A stretch of 64,000 nucleotides of DNA, from the NCBI RefSeq assembly GCF_947387555.1, contig NZ_CANDNZ010000003.1:62001-126000 (forward strand), given 5' to 3'. The position numbers and the translations under genes were made by a program. The notes below the pieces were generated by a model. It made no database searches and was not told the DNA's origin. It saw only the letters and a program-made list of their open reading frames with translations. Origin of the DNA: Thalassomonas sp. RHCl1 (GTDB taxonomy: Bacteria; Pseudomonadota; Gammaproteobacteria; Enterobacterales; Alteromonadaceae). The number at the start of each line of letters is the position of its first letter. The stretch's first letter is position 1. Shown here in pieces: positions 7,991 to 17,698 of the stretch.

Positions 7991-10165
7991 ATGCCTTTTG
8001 AACGTTCGCTCGTTTCAATGTGCCTTGTTCTTGGAGCAAGTCTGAGTTACCTGTGCGCGCCTGCATCTGCGGCAGAAGAGAATGAAATCTTACAAGAGTT
8101 GTTTGAGATCAGCATAGAGCAGCTAATTAATATCTCCATTGCCAGTAAAACCGAGCAAACAATACAAGAAGCCCCTGCGATCGTATTTGTGGTGACACGT
8201 CAAGAGATACAGAAACGGGGTTGGCGAACCTTACTGCAAGTATTGGATCAGGTGCCGGGTTTTATGATCCGAAAACAAGAAGCGGGCGCATACTCTCTGG
8301 TCGTTCGAGGTATGCGGGCTGTTGCCGGTGCTTTGATCATGATTGATGGCGTGGCGCTCAATGACCCGCTTGATGGTAACTTTGCTTTTTACGACTTTCC
8401 GGTCGGCGCTATTGAAAAAATTGAGATCATACGAGGTCCGGGATCTGCACTTTACGGTGGTAATGCCATGTTGTCGGTGATCAATATCATCACACAGCTT
8501 CCTGATACTCAGGAAATAACCCAGGCTCAAGTGACACTTGGCCAGCATGACTACCAGGGGGGAGCGATAACGATTTCGAAACAGCTTAGCAATTTAGCGC
8601 TCAAAGGCTGGTTCGAAGGCTATGATAGCGATTCTGAGTCTATCGCCATCAAATCCGACGCCGTAGATGACCTTATCAGTAGAGGTGAAGCACTTGACAC
8701 CTTTGGCGCTATTGGCGGCGCCAACACCAAAAGGCGCACCCAAAGCCAGTTTTATACCGCCGGCTATCATTTGGCGATGACAGAGGGCTGGGCCAAAGGG
8801 CTGTCTGTTCAGGGGCTGCATATCATAAAACATAAATGGCCCCGCCTTTCCCGCCTGCTTGCCATCCCTTCTGATAACAATTTAGAGCTACGACACGATC
8901 TGAATAAATTTGCTGTCCACTATGATCAAAAGCTCAACCATGCATTGTCAATCGCCGCCAAAGCATTCTACACCTACCTCTACAATCGCTCGTCGGGACA
9001 ACTGACACGGCCTTACGAACGAAATGATGACGAAGATTTTGACGGCATCAGTGAACGCTGGCCTAATGGCAAGCAGGAAATAAGAAGCTATGAATTTGAA
9101 ATTTACGGACTTGAATTGTCAAACCTCTGGCAATTTAGCCAAGAGCTGTCAATTACCTCAGGTATGGTTGCGCAAAAGTATCAACTGGGCGATACAAAAA
9201 ACTATGCCAATGTCACCAGCGCCATCAACGGCAGTCCGTTATCAATCAACCTGGGTCAGGTTGTTAATCTTCAAGTACTAGATCCCAAAAACAACAAGCC
9301 GACATTCTGGATTGCCCAAGACGTTAGCCGGGAGTTGCTGGCAGGTTACCTGCAAACACTCTGGCAAGCCTCTGAAGATATTTCAGTGGTTGCCGGCATT
9401 CGCTATGACAGCTTTGATGACTTTGGTCACTCCACCAGCCCGCGTATCGCCATGACCTGGCAATGGTCTGATCGCATCCATCTGAAAGCCATGTACGGTG
9501 AAGCGTTTAATCCTCCCTCCTTTATCAGTTTGTATGATCAAACCGTTACCGACCAAAACGAGTCTCGTCAGTTTGGCAACCCCAATTTAAAAGGGGCCGA
9601 AATACGTACTTCGGAATTTTTATTGGGTTATCAGTTTGATGCACATTGGACAATAACAGGCTCTGCATTTTATGCCCGTACCAAAGACGAAGTGATCTTC
9701 GATACAGACACCAATCAATTTAAAAATGAGGGTAAACGCAGCACCCGGGGCATTGAAATAGAAATCAAAGGAGTCTGGCAAGATTATGATCTTTGGTCAC
9801 ATTATACTTACCATCAGCCAAAGGAAGGCTCAGGTACGGGGGCTCCCCTCTACCCCGAGCACCAGTTTAATTTGGGCATAAGTGCCAAGGTTACCGACGC
9901 TTTCAGTGTGGCGAGCAACTATACATATCGTTCTAAAATGAAGCGCGAGCCGATGGACAACCGGGAGCCCATTTCAGATAACCACAGGGTTCAACTCAGC
10001 GGCCATTATCAGTTATCTCAGTCGCTCAAACTGTCACTTTCCATAGACAACCTGTTTGACAGTGAACGGTTTAGCCCGGTGGATATCACGCAAGCCCAGG
10101 CTTTACCCCATGATATTCCGCTTGAAGGCAGGCAAGCGGTGTTGTCTGTTACCGCCAGGTTTTAA
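7991..10165 (+). CDS. TonB-dependent outer-membrane receptor
   Basis: A 724-residue receptor with an N-terminal signal peptide cut after about residue 28 (APASA-AEE). The plug domain spans about 50-165 (APAIVFVVTRQEIQKRGW, LDQVPGF, VVRGMRAVAGALIMIDGV, IEKIEIIRGPGSALYGGNAM). A beta-barrel follows and ends in a C-terminal aromatic residue (SVTARF), as outer-membrane proteins need for BAM insertion. It would take up a scarce substrate with TonB energy; the substrate cannot be read from sequence. The lipoprotein gene starts 15 bp downstream. The pair sits between the two effector cassettes and is not duplicated with them. Confidence 0.9.
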   Translation: MPFERSLVSMCLVLGASLSYLCAPASAAEENEILQELFEISIEQLINISIASKTEQTIQEAPAIVFVVTRQEIQKRGWRTLLQVLDQVPGFMIRKQEAGAYSLVVRGMRAVAGALIMIDGVALNDPLDGNFAFYDFPVGAIEKIEIIRGPGSALYGGNAMLSVINIITQLPDTQEITQAQVTLGQHDYQGGAITISKQLSNLALKGWFEGYDSDSESIAIKSDAVDDLISRGEALDTFGAIGGANTKRRTQSQFYTAGYHLAMTEGWAKGLSVQGLHIIKHKWPRLSRLLAIPSDNNLELRHDLNKFAVHYDQKLNHALSIAAKAFYTYLYNRSSGQLTRPYERNDDEDFDGISERWPNGKQEIRSYEFEIYGLELSNLWQFSQELSITSGMVAQKYQLGDTKNYANVTSAINGSPLSINLGQVVNLQVLDPKNNKPTFWIAQDVSRELLAGYLQTLWQASEDISVVAGIRYDSFDDFGHSTSPRIAMTWQWSDRIHLKAMYGEAFNPPSFISLYDQTVTDQNESRQFGNPNLKGAEIRTSEFLLGYQFDAHWTITGSAFYARTKDEVIFDTDTNQFKNEGKRSTRGIEIEIKGVWQDYDLWSHYTYHQPKEGSGTGAPLYPEHQFNLGISAKVTDAFSVASNYTYRSKMKREPMDNREPISDNHRVQLSGHYQLSQSLKLSLSIDNLFDSERFSPVDITQAQALPHDIPLEGRQAVLSVTARF

Positions 10166-10180
10166 CAAAGGAGATAGTCA

Positions 10181-11503
10181 ATGAAAAATATCAGGCTATA
10201 CCCGTTAATATTCATCATTTTTGTACTGCTTGCCCCAGCATGCTCGGTAGATGAAACCATCAAGTTGCCTGAGCCGGAAAATCCACCAGGCGAAGGGCAA
10301 GCACAAATTGTCAATATAGGCTCCTTAAGCATAGAGGTAATCAACGAGCAAGGCTTGCCCGTACCCGGTGCCGTCATAGGCAGTATCCCAACCTTAAATC
10401 CGGTGCAGACAGTAGAGCAGACGCCGACAGATGCTAAAGAGCGACAACTGACCCTGGCCCGGTTTATCACGGATGAAGCCGGCCTCTATACCTTCAATAA
10501 CATCACCTTCAATGTTTTGCAGTCGCCGCTTATTTTTAACGCTTACGATAAAAACGAGGCGACTCAGATGGTTTACTTTGGCTCCACTTTTGTTGACTTA
10601 GAAGCCGATCAAGAGGAAGTTAAGGTGACGGTTCAGCTTACTGGACAACCCGCTATCAATGCCGACGTTAAAATAGCACTGTTTGACCCCGAACCTTTCC
10701 CACGCGCCATCGACTTCTTTAGCCGGGAAGGTATTTATTTCGATAACCTTATTTATGATCAATATCACCTTGGAGGAGCGCACGAGTGGCAAGATTGGGA
10801 TAACTCGACCTGGGATGTGGTGCTTAATTTAGAAAACCTGAGCAATTATGATGTTATAGTGATCGGCTTTGACGCCTCTAAATATGTTCAATTTGACCTC
10901 CTGGTAAGGTATCGGCAGACGCTTATCGACTTCATCAAAAATAACAATGATAAGCTGCTTTTCCTGGCCCAGCAGAATCATGCCAGCTTTACCTGGAGCT
11001 GGGTAGCTGACTTTGATGTACCGCAAGAAGGCCTTAACGGAGGTTTTTTAACCACTCTCTATGATACGGCCCATTTAGAAGATGGTATGCTCACCCCAAG
11101 TGGGCAATCACATCCGATATTTGCATCAACTCCTTTAGCTTCTGACCTTGATGCCGACACTAATAATGTTGCCGACGTATGGGAGAACTGGATTCATATT
11201 GAGCCGAATAAACCCCAGATAAAAGAAAAAGTTGCCTGGCATGCCGGAAATAGTGAAGTTTTTGAGCAATATGGCTGGGATATTTTGGTAGCAGGCCCGG
11301 CTAGTGAAGACTACTTTAATTTACCGAAATCTTCCGGCGTGATAACCGCAATTAAGCCCTTTGCCAACGGCAGCCGGATATTTTTCAGCGATGCCACCTA
11401 TTATCAGGCCTCTTATGGGCCACAAAAATCGGCTTCAGCCATCATCCTTAAAGATCGCTTGGTATCTTACTTAGCTACTTGGCCCGGTTTGCGCCAGGAT
11501 TAA
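10181..11503 (+). CDS. Lipoprotein with carboxypeptidase-regulatory-like domain, partner of the TonB receptor
   Basis: A 440-residue lipoprotein with a lipobox LAPAC and acylated Cys21. A beta-sandwich of the carboxypeptidase-regulatory kind follows (about 45-150: SIEVINEQGLPVPGAVIGS...). An alpha/beta region at about 165-430 (NYDVIVIGFDASKYVQFDLLV, FIKNNNDKLLFLAQQNHAS, RIFFSDATYYQASYG) recalls glutamine-amidotransferase-like or ThuA-like folds, but no catalytic Cys is evident. A strong AGGAG ribosome-binding site and the 15-bp gap to the receptor gene indicate an operon. It is likely an outer-membrane accessory that binds substrate for the receptor. The exact function is unknown. Confidence 0.7.
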   Translation: MKNIRLYPLIFIIFVLLAPACSVDETIKLPEPENPPGEGQAQIVNIGSLSIEVINEQGLPVPGAVIGSIPTLNPVQTVEQTPTDAKERQLTLARFITDEAGLYTFNNITFNVLQSPLIFNAYDKNEATQMVYFGSTFVDLEADQEEVKVTVQLTGQPAINADVKIALFDPEPFPRAIDFFSREGIYFDNLIYDQYHLGGAHEWQDWDNSTWDVVLNLENLSNYDVIVIGFDASKYVQFDLLVRYRQTLIDFIKNNNDKLLFLAQQNHASFTWSWVADFDVPQEGLNGGFLTTLYDTAHLEDGMLTPSGQSHPIFASTPLASDLDADTNNVADVWENWIHIEPNKPQIKEKVAWHAGNSEVFEQYGWDILVAGPASEDYFNLPKSSGVITAIKPFANGSRIFFSDATYYQASYGPQKSASAIILKDRLVSYLATWPGLRQD

Positions 11504-11810
11504 GCTGAGAATATTTATATATGCTGAACCGCATTATTTTATCTTCTTATACATAGACTTATACAACATAAATAATTGTAGTAGTCAATAATACCCGTAC
11601 AGACTTTTAAGTTTTTCCTCTGTTTTAAGCACAAAATCAGACAACTAAAATTTGATTTTCAGCCACCACCTTATCACCTGCTAGATACTTTACAAACACC
11701 AGCATAATTATTCGTATTTAAAATGGGGGGTTAATTTTCAAACATTATTGTTCAAAAATTGACAACTTATTGCGTCAATCTGTTCCTCAGTTAATACAGG
11801 TGTTTTGCTT

Positions 11811-11834
11811 GGGTAACAATCAGCTATTGTTCCC
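11811..11834. promoter_or_regulatory. Dyad element in the leader of cassette B
   Basis: GGGTAACAAT-CAGCT-ATTGTTCCC has the same arms as the element at 4031-4054. Only one loop base differs, which suggests selection on the dyad. A TTGACA hexamer lies upstream at 11759. Confidence 0.4.
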
Positions 11835-11877
11835 CGACAAGTATTCACAGGGTGTTGAACTTGAAAAGGAACAGAAG

Positions 11878-12357
11878 ATGAAATCATTAGAAGTGCTGGC
11901 ACAGCTTCACCATGACTTAGGTTTGGGCGAATTGGTGCTGGATCACAACGGCAGAAGCAGTATCAAAATAGAATCCGATATTATCGTGACTTTTGAACTG
12001 GATGTTGTCCGTGACCAAATTGAACTTATCGGCATTGTACTTAAAGGGCCATTTGACGATAAAGCCGCCTTATTTTCCCGCTTGCTGCATGACAACTTTC
12101 GCTCAAACTTAGCCGGCGCCAGATTGGCGCTGGACAGCTCGCAGGAGCAGGTTTTATTGTGCCAGACTTTAACTACTGAGCATATCAGCCACGCGCATTT
12201 TGAACTGGCCGTGGCCCGGTTTGTCACCCTGTATGAAGAATTTCGCGACAGCCTCGGCGCTGATAGCGATATCGCAGCATCAAACCAGCTTACCGATAAC
12301 ACAGCGCCGTTAGCCAATGCATTTGCCGACATGCCCTTTGGCATGATCCAAGCTTAG
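11878..12357 (+). CDS. CesT/SycE-like type III secretion chaperone (cassette B)
   Basis: A 159-residue paralogue of the 4097-4573 protein, differing at only a few positions, among them Leu18-Val for Leu-Ala, Asp-Val for Asp-Ile and an added Ala near the C-terminus. The start at 11878 is used because it matches copy A and follows the same AAGGA site; the frame is open further upstream. The near identity of the chaperones suggests that either could serve either effector. The effector follows 11 bp downstream. Confidence 0.65.
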   Translation: MKSLEVLAQLHHDLGLGELVLDHNGRSSIKIESDIIVTFELDVVRDQIELIGIVLKGPFDDKAALFSRLLHDNFRSNLAGARLALDSSQEQVLLCQTLTTEHISHAHFELAVARFVTLYEEFRDSLGADSDIAASNQLTDNTAPLANAFADMPFGMIQA

Positions 12358-12368
12358 GGGGTCTGATA

Positions 12369-14987
12369 ATGGATACGATTAATCAGGCGTCGGCATTTAA
12401 ACAAACATCTCTTGATGCCGAGCATCTGGAGGTAAAATCACTGTTGGACGGAAAATCGGTCACCTCAGCACAGACGCCGGATATCGGCAACCGCGAGGGG
12501 CTTGCCGAGTCAGGTGTGCGCACCATGCGGGATCGCTTGCTGGAGCTGGTGGATTCTCCCCTCATTGGTGACGATGTTCCCATGGAAATTGTCGAATCCT
12601 CCATGAGTGATACTTCCTCCAGTGCAGCAATAGCAAAAGCACGCTCTATTGCCGCAGAGGTCATCAAGGAAAACGGCACCATTGACGGGGATAAACTCAA
12701 TACGGCGATCGAACAATTAGAAGCTGATCTTGTTAATCCCAAACAGTCAAAACGCATGGCCGACATGCTGACCAAGCTAAAAGACAGCGATGAGTTAAAG
12801 ACCGGGTTAACCAATGTCTGTAAAGATTACAACCCCCATAACAGTGCCAAAAATGCCATTCGCCAAACATTAGGATTGGGCACCACAGCCTTCGTAGACA
12901 AAGCGGATGCCAGACGGGCCGCGTTAACGGCCTTTATGTGCGACTTGCGCCAGGGCAGTGCCGGTAGCTGTTTTGGCACCTCGACAGCCATTCTGGTCAA
13001 AAATCATAAACCGGAGCAGTTTATGACCGACATGAAGTCGTTGATGGAAAAAGGCTCCCTGACCCGTGGCGGCGTTGAAACCCCCATCAATATGTCGGTA
13101 AGCAGCAAGTCGTTAGAAGCGAAATTAACCATCAATGCCGATGCCCAGATCACCAAAATGGACGGTCAAGATCTCGATGAGGCAGTGGGCTTAATGGACA
13201 ACCCCAGCTTTAAAAGTGCCATGAAAGCTTCCGGTATCGCCGCAGAATCTCAGCTGCAGAAAGTCAAAGATGCCATTACCGCATTAAATACCGAAGCCGC
13301 AGACACGATAGAGATCTCTGCGGCAAAAATATTGAAACAGGTATTACGCACTAAATTTGATATCAGCGAAGAACAACTGGCACAGGTAAAATCTGGTTTA
13401 GCCGAAGGCAACGAAATCGACGGCGCCTTATTGCAAAAAGCCAAGGGTTATGCCAAAGCCTGGGTAGCCGCCAACAGCCTGGCCTCGTCTGAAACCGACA
13501 ACCGCTTGTTACGCGCCTGGGAATACACGGTATCGTCGATGGCAGAGCATGGCACCGCAGATGAATTGGCCAATAACAGCTTCTATCAAATGATGTTTGG
13601 CAGCCTGGATAGCACACCAAAACTCAGCTTAGATGCCAAAGCGACCGCGTTAAAAGACAGTTTTGACATAGAGTTAGATGACTCCCTTACCGAGCAAGGC
13701 CTCAGCGATGCCCTGGTGAGCCAGATCCAGGCCAAGGTCAAGCAACATGTGCATGTACTGTATAACGCCGATTATCAAGCAGGTAGCGGTTTATCGGAAG
13801 ACGGCAGCTCAGATCGCGGCGGCTTCCAAATGCACTTTTCCCCGTCAGGTAACCGTCTAAACGACTTAGTTTCAATCGATAATAAGCAGCAGTATAAAGA
13901 AATGATGCAGACAATTGTCGACAAGGCGGTGGACGAATTAAAGCAAGATGAAACCTACGCCGATGACGACACCGCCAAATCCTTCTTTACCCAGCTGGGG
14001 ACAGGTTTGAAAGCCTATGCCGGCGACGATGACTTTATTGCCTACAGCCAGGCAAAATTGAAATCGACAGCCCCTGATTCTAAAGAAGACGACTATGAAC
14101 CATGGGGGATCAAGTCAGGTGCCGATACCCGGGTGACCATGCAGCATTATTTTGAATTGGACGACAAACCGACCCAAGCCACAATGGGCCATGGGGACCA
14201 AGGCGCAACCATAGACTCGTTAAATTTTATCGTCTCAACGTTAAGAAGTATGAATGATGACAGCGCATTGGAAAACAAGCTGGCAGCCAATGAAAACTTC
14301 TCTGTGCCTATTCAAACCGGGCACCATGCGTTTTTACTTAAGCTCAGCCCGGAATTAATGGCAGGTGTGACCTCAGGCGATGATATTCCCGACTGGATGG
14401 CAGCAACTTTCGGCGATGACTATGATATAGGCGTCGATAATCTAGATGACTTCGGCACAGGAAGCCAAGGCGAATTATTAGCGTATGCCCGAACGGTGCT
14501 TGCGAACTTACCGGACATCACAGATGATTTTAAAGAGACTATCACATCTAAGGTTGAGATCTCTATCGGCAATGAAGATGACGAAGTCGACGATCTTAAT
14601 TTTCGTGAAGTTGTCATTGAAAGTATGATGACCGCCATGGATGAATATTTTAGGCAGTATTCAAGCGACCACAGTGTAAACAGCCAGTTAAGCACAGAAC
14701 AACTGGATAACTCGGATCAGTTAGCCAGTGATATACTCGATGAAGCGTTGTGGAAGTCACGTGATAGCCTGGGCAATATGCTGCCAGATGAAAAGACGGT
14801 TATTGTCGCAGATACCAACTGGGGCACAGGCGATAACCATAAACAATTTGGCTATACCTTAAGTTCGCATACCAGTACCGTAAAATTTGTTCAGATAGAT
14901 GAACATGGGATAATGACGACTCAAGATGCCGATAAATGGTTTTCAGCGTCTAGTTCGATACTCACCGACATGAGCCAATATAGCTAG
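12369..14987 (+). CDS. Putative type III effector with papain-like cysteine protease signature (cassette B)
   Basis: An 872-residue paralogue of the 4584-7202 product. Gln195, Cys201, His652/His653 and Asn817 in DTNWGTGDN are all kept at the same positions. The first 260 residues are nearly identical to copy A. Differences rise at about 260-360 and are strongest at about 620-640 and 685-800, where short blocks are replaced while length is preserved. The active-site blocks stay constant while these parts diverge, as expected if the two proteins share delivery and chemistry but differ in target binding. Ser/Thr-rich N-terminus, no signal peptide, no membrane segment. Function is inferred from motifs and from the chaperone neighbour. 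Confidence 0.55.
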   Translation: MDTINQASAFKQTSLDAEHLEVKSLLDGKSVTSAQTPDIGNREGLAESGVRTMRDRLLELVDSPLIGDDVPMEIVESSMSDTSSSAAIAKARSIAAEVIKENGTIDGDKLNTAIEQLEADLVNPKQSKRMADMLTKLKDSDELKTGLTNVCKDYNPHNSAKNAIRQTLGLGTTAFVDKADARRAALTAFMCDLRQGSAGSCFGTSTAILVKNHKPEQFMTDMKSLMEKGSLTRGGVETPINMSVSSKSLEAKLTINADAQITKMDGQDLDEAVGLMDNPSFKSAMKASGIAAESQLQKVKDAITALNTEAADTIEISAAKILKQVLRTKFDISEEQLAQVKSGLAEGNEIDGALLQKAKGYAKAWVAANSLASSETDNRLLRAWEYTVSSMAEHGTADELANNSFYQMMFGSLDSTPKLSLDAKATALKDSFDIELDDSLTEQGLSDALVSQIQAKVKQHVHVLYNADYQAGSGLSEDGSSDRGGFQMHFSPSGNRLNDLVSIDNKQQYKEMMQTIVDKAVDELKQDETYADDDTAKSFFTQLGTGLKAYAGDDDFIAYSQAKLKSTAPDSKEDDYEPWGIKSGADTRVTMQHYFELDDKPTQATMGHGDQGATIDSLNFIVSTLRSMNDDSALENKLAANENFSVPIQTGHHAFLLKLSPELMAGVTSGDDIPDWMAATFGDDYDIGVDNLDDFGTGSQGELLAYARTVLANLPDITDDFKETITSKVEISIGNEDDEVDDLNFREVVIESMMTAMDEYFRQYSSDHSVNSQLSTEQLDNSDQLASDILDEALWKSRDSLGNMLPDEKTVIVADTNWGTGDNHKQFGYTLSSHTSTVKFVQIDEHGIMTTQDADKWFSASSSILTDMSQYS

Positions 14988-14995
14988 GAGGCACA

Positions 14996-15511
14996 ATGCA
15001 ACAAACACAATCTCAATGGAAAATTGCCGACAGCCTTTTTATTGGCTGTGAGCAAGCGGATAACAGAGAAAAATCCTCATTTAGCATTTTGGTGAGCGGC
15101 AAGGCTTACTCACATGGCGCACAACTGCTGCAAGACTACCCTTGCCTGAGACAGGCGGAAACGGCAGAGATAACGGCCAAGATCCTGCTGTTTCTACACC
15201 GGGGAGAGCACGACAGGGTTATTACCAATGCTGGTGAGTTTCAAAAGAGTTATCAATCACGGTTATTGCAAGAGCAGCTTGATGAAACGCTTGCCCCTTT
15301 GTACCGCCAGCATCCCGAATTTGATGTTAAGCGTGTTCACCAACCGCAATGGCAAAATAACCGGCTTAGCTTCTTTTTTGTCGAGCATAACACGGGGCTG
15401 CCGTATTGTGTGTCGTATAACTGCCCGGCTGCGGGCATAGAGCAATCGCTTTTTCCGTCAGGTACAGAGCATGAGCCCGGCTTCGAATACCGGTTATTAG
15501 CAAGCCTGTAG
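14996..15511 (+). CDS. Hypothetical 171-aa protein, third gene of cassette B
   Basis: A paralogue of the 7211-7726 product with the same length, the same 8-bp gap to the effector and the same AGGAGG site. Changes cluster at residues 23-37, 77-83 and in the last third (CVSYNCPAAGIEQ against FVSYDYPAAGMGQ). No family is recognised. A long helical centre and a C-terminal beta-rich part are visible. Confidence 0.6.
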   Translation: MQQTQSQWKIADSLFIGCEQADNREKSSFSILVSGKAYSHGAQLLQDYPCLRQAETAEITAKILLFLHRGEHDRVITNAGEFQKSYQSRLLQEQLDETLAPLYRQHPEFDVKRVHQPQWQNNRLSFFFVEHNTGLPYCVSYNCPAAGIEQSLFPSGTEHEPGFEYRLLASL

Positions 15512-15637
15512 CAGCAACAAAATACTGGTGAAGTTGCTATTAATCGGAACGTTATAGGAATATGGGATTCTCAGCAAGATAACCCATAGCAGTAAAGTCT
15601 GAGCCTAATAGTTTTTATAGGAACAATAATTAACAAC

Positions 15638-15680
15638 CTGGATTCAAGTTTCAAATACACCACTTTTAACTTGAATCCAG
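15638..15680. terminator. Perfect 13-bp inverted repeat between convergent genes
   Basis: CTGGATTCAAGTT and AACTTGAATCCAG flank a 17-base loop between the end of cassette B and the end of the convergent amidase gene. It probably acts as a bidirectional terminator, although no long T tract follows. Confidence 0.5.
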
Positions 15681-15725
15681 GAGGAATTATTCGGCCATAC
15701 CACCAAGGCTACGACATAAACAACA

Positions 15726-17171
15726 TTAAATAATTTCTTCAGTTGGTTGTTGCAAGGTTGCAAGCTGGTTGACCGCCTCAGTTAAATCGAGGGATTGAAT
15801 GTAATCATCCAGTTTATATAAAATTGATTCAAGCCCTTTAAAATCTAACTTCTGTAAGTCAAATTCAAACACCTGTGGCGATTGATACATACGCACAGAA
15901 AAAGTGCGATTGGTTAAGTCTGATACAGTGACCCACTGGGTATAGTCATGAACACTCTTTCCTCTTGAGTCTCTGCTGGTACCAAGAGGAATATCAACGG
16001 TATTGAGAATATGAAAAGCCAGTGTGGTTGCGTCAGCTTTCCCGACGGCAATATCAGCATCGATCGGCGCTTGTTCCCTGTACATTTGTGCACAGCAGTT
16101 GCAACTTTTCTTAAACTTATTCGCTTCGTCAATTTCTTTTTGAGTTAACAATTGGAAGACTGGAAATGAAAAATTAGTCATCATCGACGCACGGACAAAG
16201 CGGTCAACAGGTGTAGAACTGCCGGGTAAACCCGAAAACCCCGTCCCTTGGGCGTGTGAAAAACTCTGGAATTTATAAGCAGCCTGTTTATACGTCTTGA
16301 TACTTGGTGTATCAGGCACACCTTCATCATCCTGAAAGTTAAATGGCACCACATTGACATAATTATTGATAACATTCTCTTGCTGCCAACCAATCAAGGG
16401 ATCGTTTGTCAGTGCTCCTATAGGGTTCAAGTCTGTGATCTGCAATTGCCCTTTAACATACTCAAGTACAATGCTATTGCCTTGTGCATCATGCACGGGA
16501 AAATGAAAATTCATTGCACTGGGTACAGAACTCGGCTCAAAGGGATTGGCCACTAAGATCTTATCTTTGTTTTTAACATGACTCTCAACCAGAGATGAGC
16601 CATTCGAGTTAATGGTCAACGAGCCGTACTGTAGACTGTCAATAACATCTTGGCAGGTTGCACAATTCGATAAGATCCAAGTTGTAATGCTCTGATAAAA
16701 CACGACGCCTTTCGAGGCGACAGGTTTAGCATCTTCATCAAATGGATTTTGATACACTGATTGAGCCAATACCATAGTGCCCGTTGTAAGCCCCTGATCA
16801 TTCATGCCATTTGTCGCAATGTTTGAATATAAATCATCGTTGTCTTCACTGCTTTTTTTGGCAGCCCCCTGTAGGGCTTGGCTTATTTCTGTGGCAAAAC
16901 CATTAAGTGCCATAAAGTTATATTTGCCGGTCCAAGTGAGTAGATTAGGGATAATCCTTTTTATATCGGCGCGAGGAATAAACTGTGTTCGGTCCTTATC
17001 CTTTAATAATCGTTCGAGTGAGTGAGCCGCCATCTGCTTGTATGAAAAGCCTTTTCCTCTGAAAAATAGTTCTGACTTTAAATTTGGACCCAGCTCCATC
17101 GAGCGGCCAATAACAGGTATGATTTTATTAGGGTCTAATGTCAGTGCTTTAATAGAAAAGTCGGTACACAT
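15726..17171 (-). CDS. Linear amide C-N hydrolase, choloylglycine hydrolase / penicillin V acylase family
   Basis: A 481-residue Ntn hydrolase. The start at 17171 is chosen because it gives Met-Cys-Thr-Asp-Phe, placing the catalytic Cys at position 2 as the family requires. A GGA ribosome-binding site precedes it, and the longer frame from 17246 would bury that Cys. The following VIGRSMELG block is the family hallmark. Other hallmarks are GKYNFMALNG, the GMNDQGL stretch and WILSNCATCQDV. Members hydrolyse bile salts, penicillin V or N-acyl homoserine lactones. This one is longer than typical bile-salt hydrolases (about 320 residues), and no signal peptide is seen. The TonB receptor gene is divergent about 530 bp away. 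Confidence 0.8.
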   Translation of the reverse strand: MCTDFSIKALTLDPNKIIPVIGRSMELGPNLKSELFFRGKGFSYKQMAAHSLERLLKDKDRTQFIPRADIKRIIPNLLTWTGKYNFMALNGFATEISQALQGAAKKSSEDNDDLYSNIATNGMNDQGLTTGTMVLAQSVYQNPFDEDAKPVASKGVVFYQSITTWILSNCATCQDVIDSLQYGSLTINSNGSSLVESHVKNKDKILVANPFEPSSVPSAMNFHFPVHDAQGNSIVLEYVKGQLQITDLNPIGALTNDPLIGWQQENVINNYVNVVPFNFQDDEGVPDTPSIKTYKQAAYKFQSFSHAQGTGFSGLPGSSTPVDRFVRASMMTNFSFPVFQLLTQKEIDEANKFKKSCNCCAQMYREQAPIDADIAVGKADATTLAFHILNTVDIPLGTSRDSRGKSVHDYTQWVTVSDLTNRTFSVRMYQSPQVFEFDLQKLDFKGLESILYKLDDYIQSLDLTEAVNQLATLQQPTEEII

Positions 17172-17698
17172 AAATATATTCCTTTTAAATGGACTGTTAC
17201 GGGCATCCATAAATTGATAGCCATGGAGCTGCACGCCACTGGCCATTCGTAATTTAATTAATGAGTGTCCCGTTTTTTAGCTTTTGTTTTTTAGCTTGAG
17301 ATAAGATGACTCAGATGACTGTAAAAAGGTATTACACCACCATTACAGCCAGCAAAAAAAACGTGGGATCCCAGATCTTGTTTTTGCACTCATGCCTGGT
17401 GGGGACCGTCTTCTGGCTGAGATTGAGCTGATAATACAAGTTTGAGGATGTCCCGCATTGCTGTGTAAAACTCAGAAATTATTGATGATATACCCTCAAG
17501 TCAATGACACTGACCTTATAGGTTCTTTTAAGCGAGAACAAAGCTGTTACACCTGCCCCCTCTGACACTCTTGACATACAGGCGATCTATCCTAGTCTCA
17601 AAGAATAGAGCAAGTGCTTTACTAACTATTAGATGTCAAAATTTAGATAGTGTGGCAAATAGTTATTGCACTGCGCGTTGTCGATTTAAAGGGAACGT
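17172..17698. other. Intergenic region between amidase and TonB receptor
   Basis: About 530 bp that must hold both divergent promoters. I see no gene here. It contains one short copy of the dispersed repeat at 17436-17462. Confidence 0.5.
17436..17462 (-). repeat. Dispersed intergenic repeat, copy 3 (core only)
   Basis: The core CAAGTTTGAGGATGTCCCGC plus ATTGCTG is present without the CTGATTGAT/AGCTG upstream part. On the minus strand it reads TAMRDILKLV. Confidence 0.5.

Larger units (their letters stand above)
11751..15589 (+). repeat. Direct repeat copy B: chaperone/papain-like effector cassette
   Basis: Second copy of the 3971-7803 cassette. Leader and gene starts align base for base over long stretches. 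Small in-frame changes keep the effector at exactly 872 codons and the third gene at 171; the chaperone is one codon longer (159). Between the receptor operon stop (11503) and 11750 I see no gene, only AT-rich sequence. Confidence 0.85.

Noticed and set aside
8231-8548. 105-codon minus-strand frame inside the TonB receptor
   Set aside because: It is opposite the conserved plug domain of a strong receptor gene and has no motif of its own.
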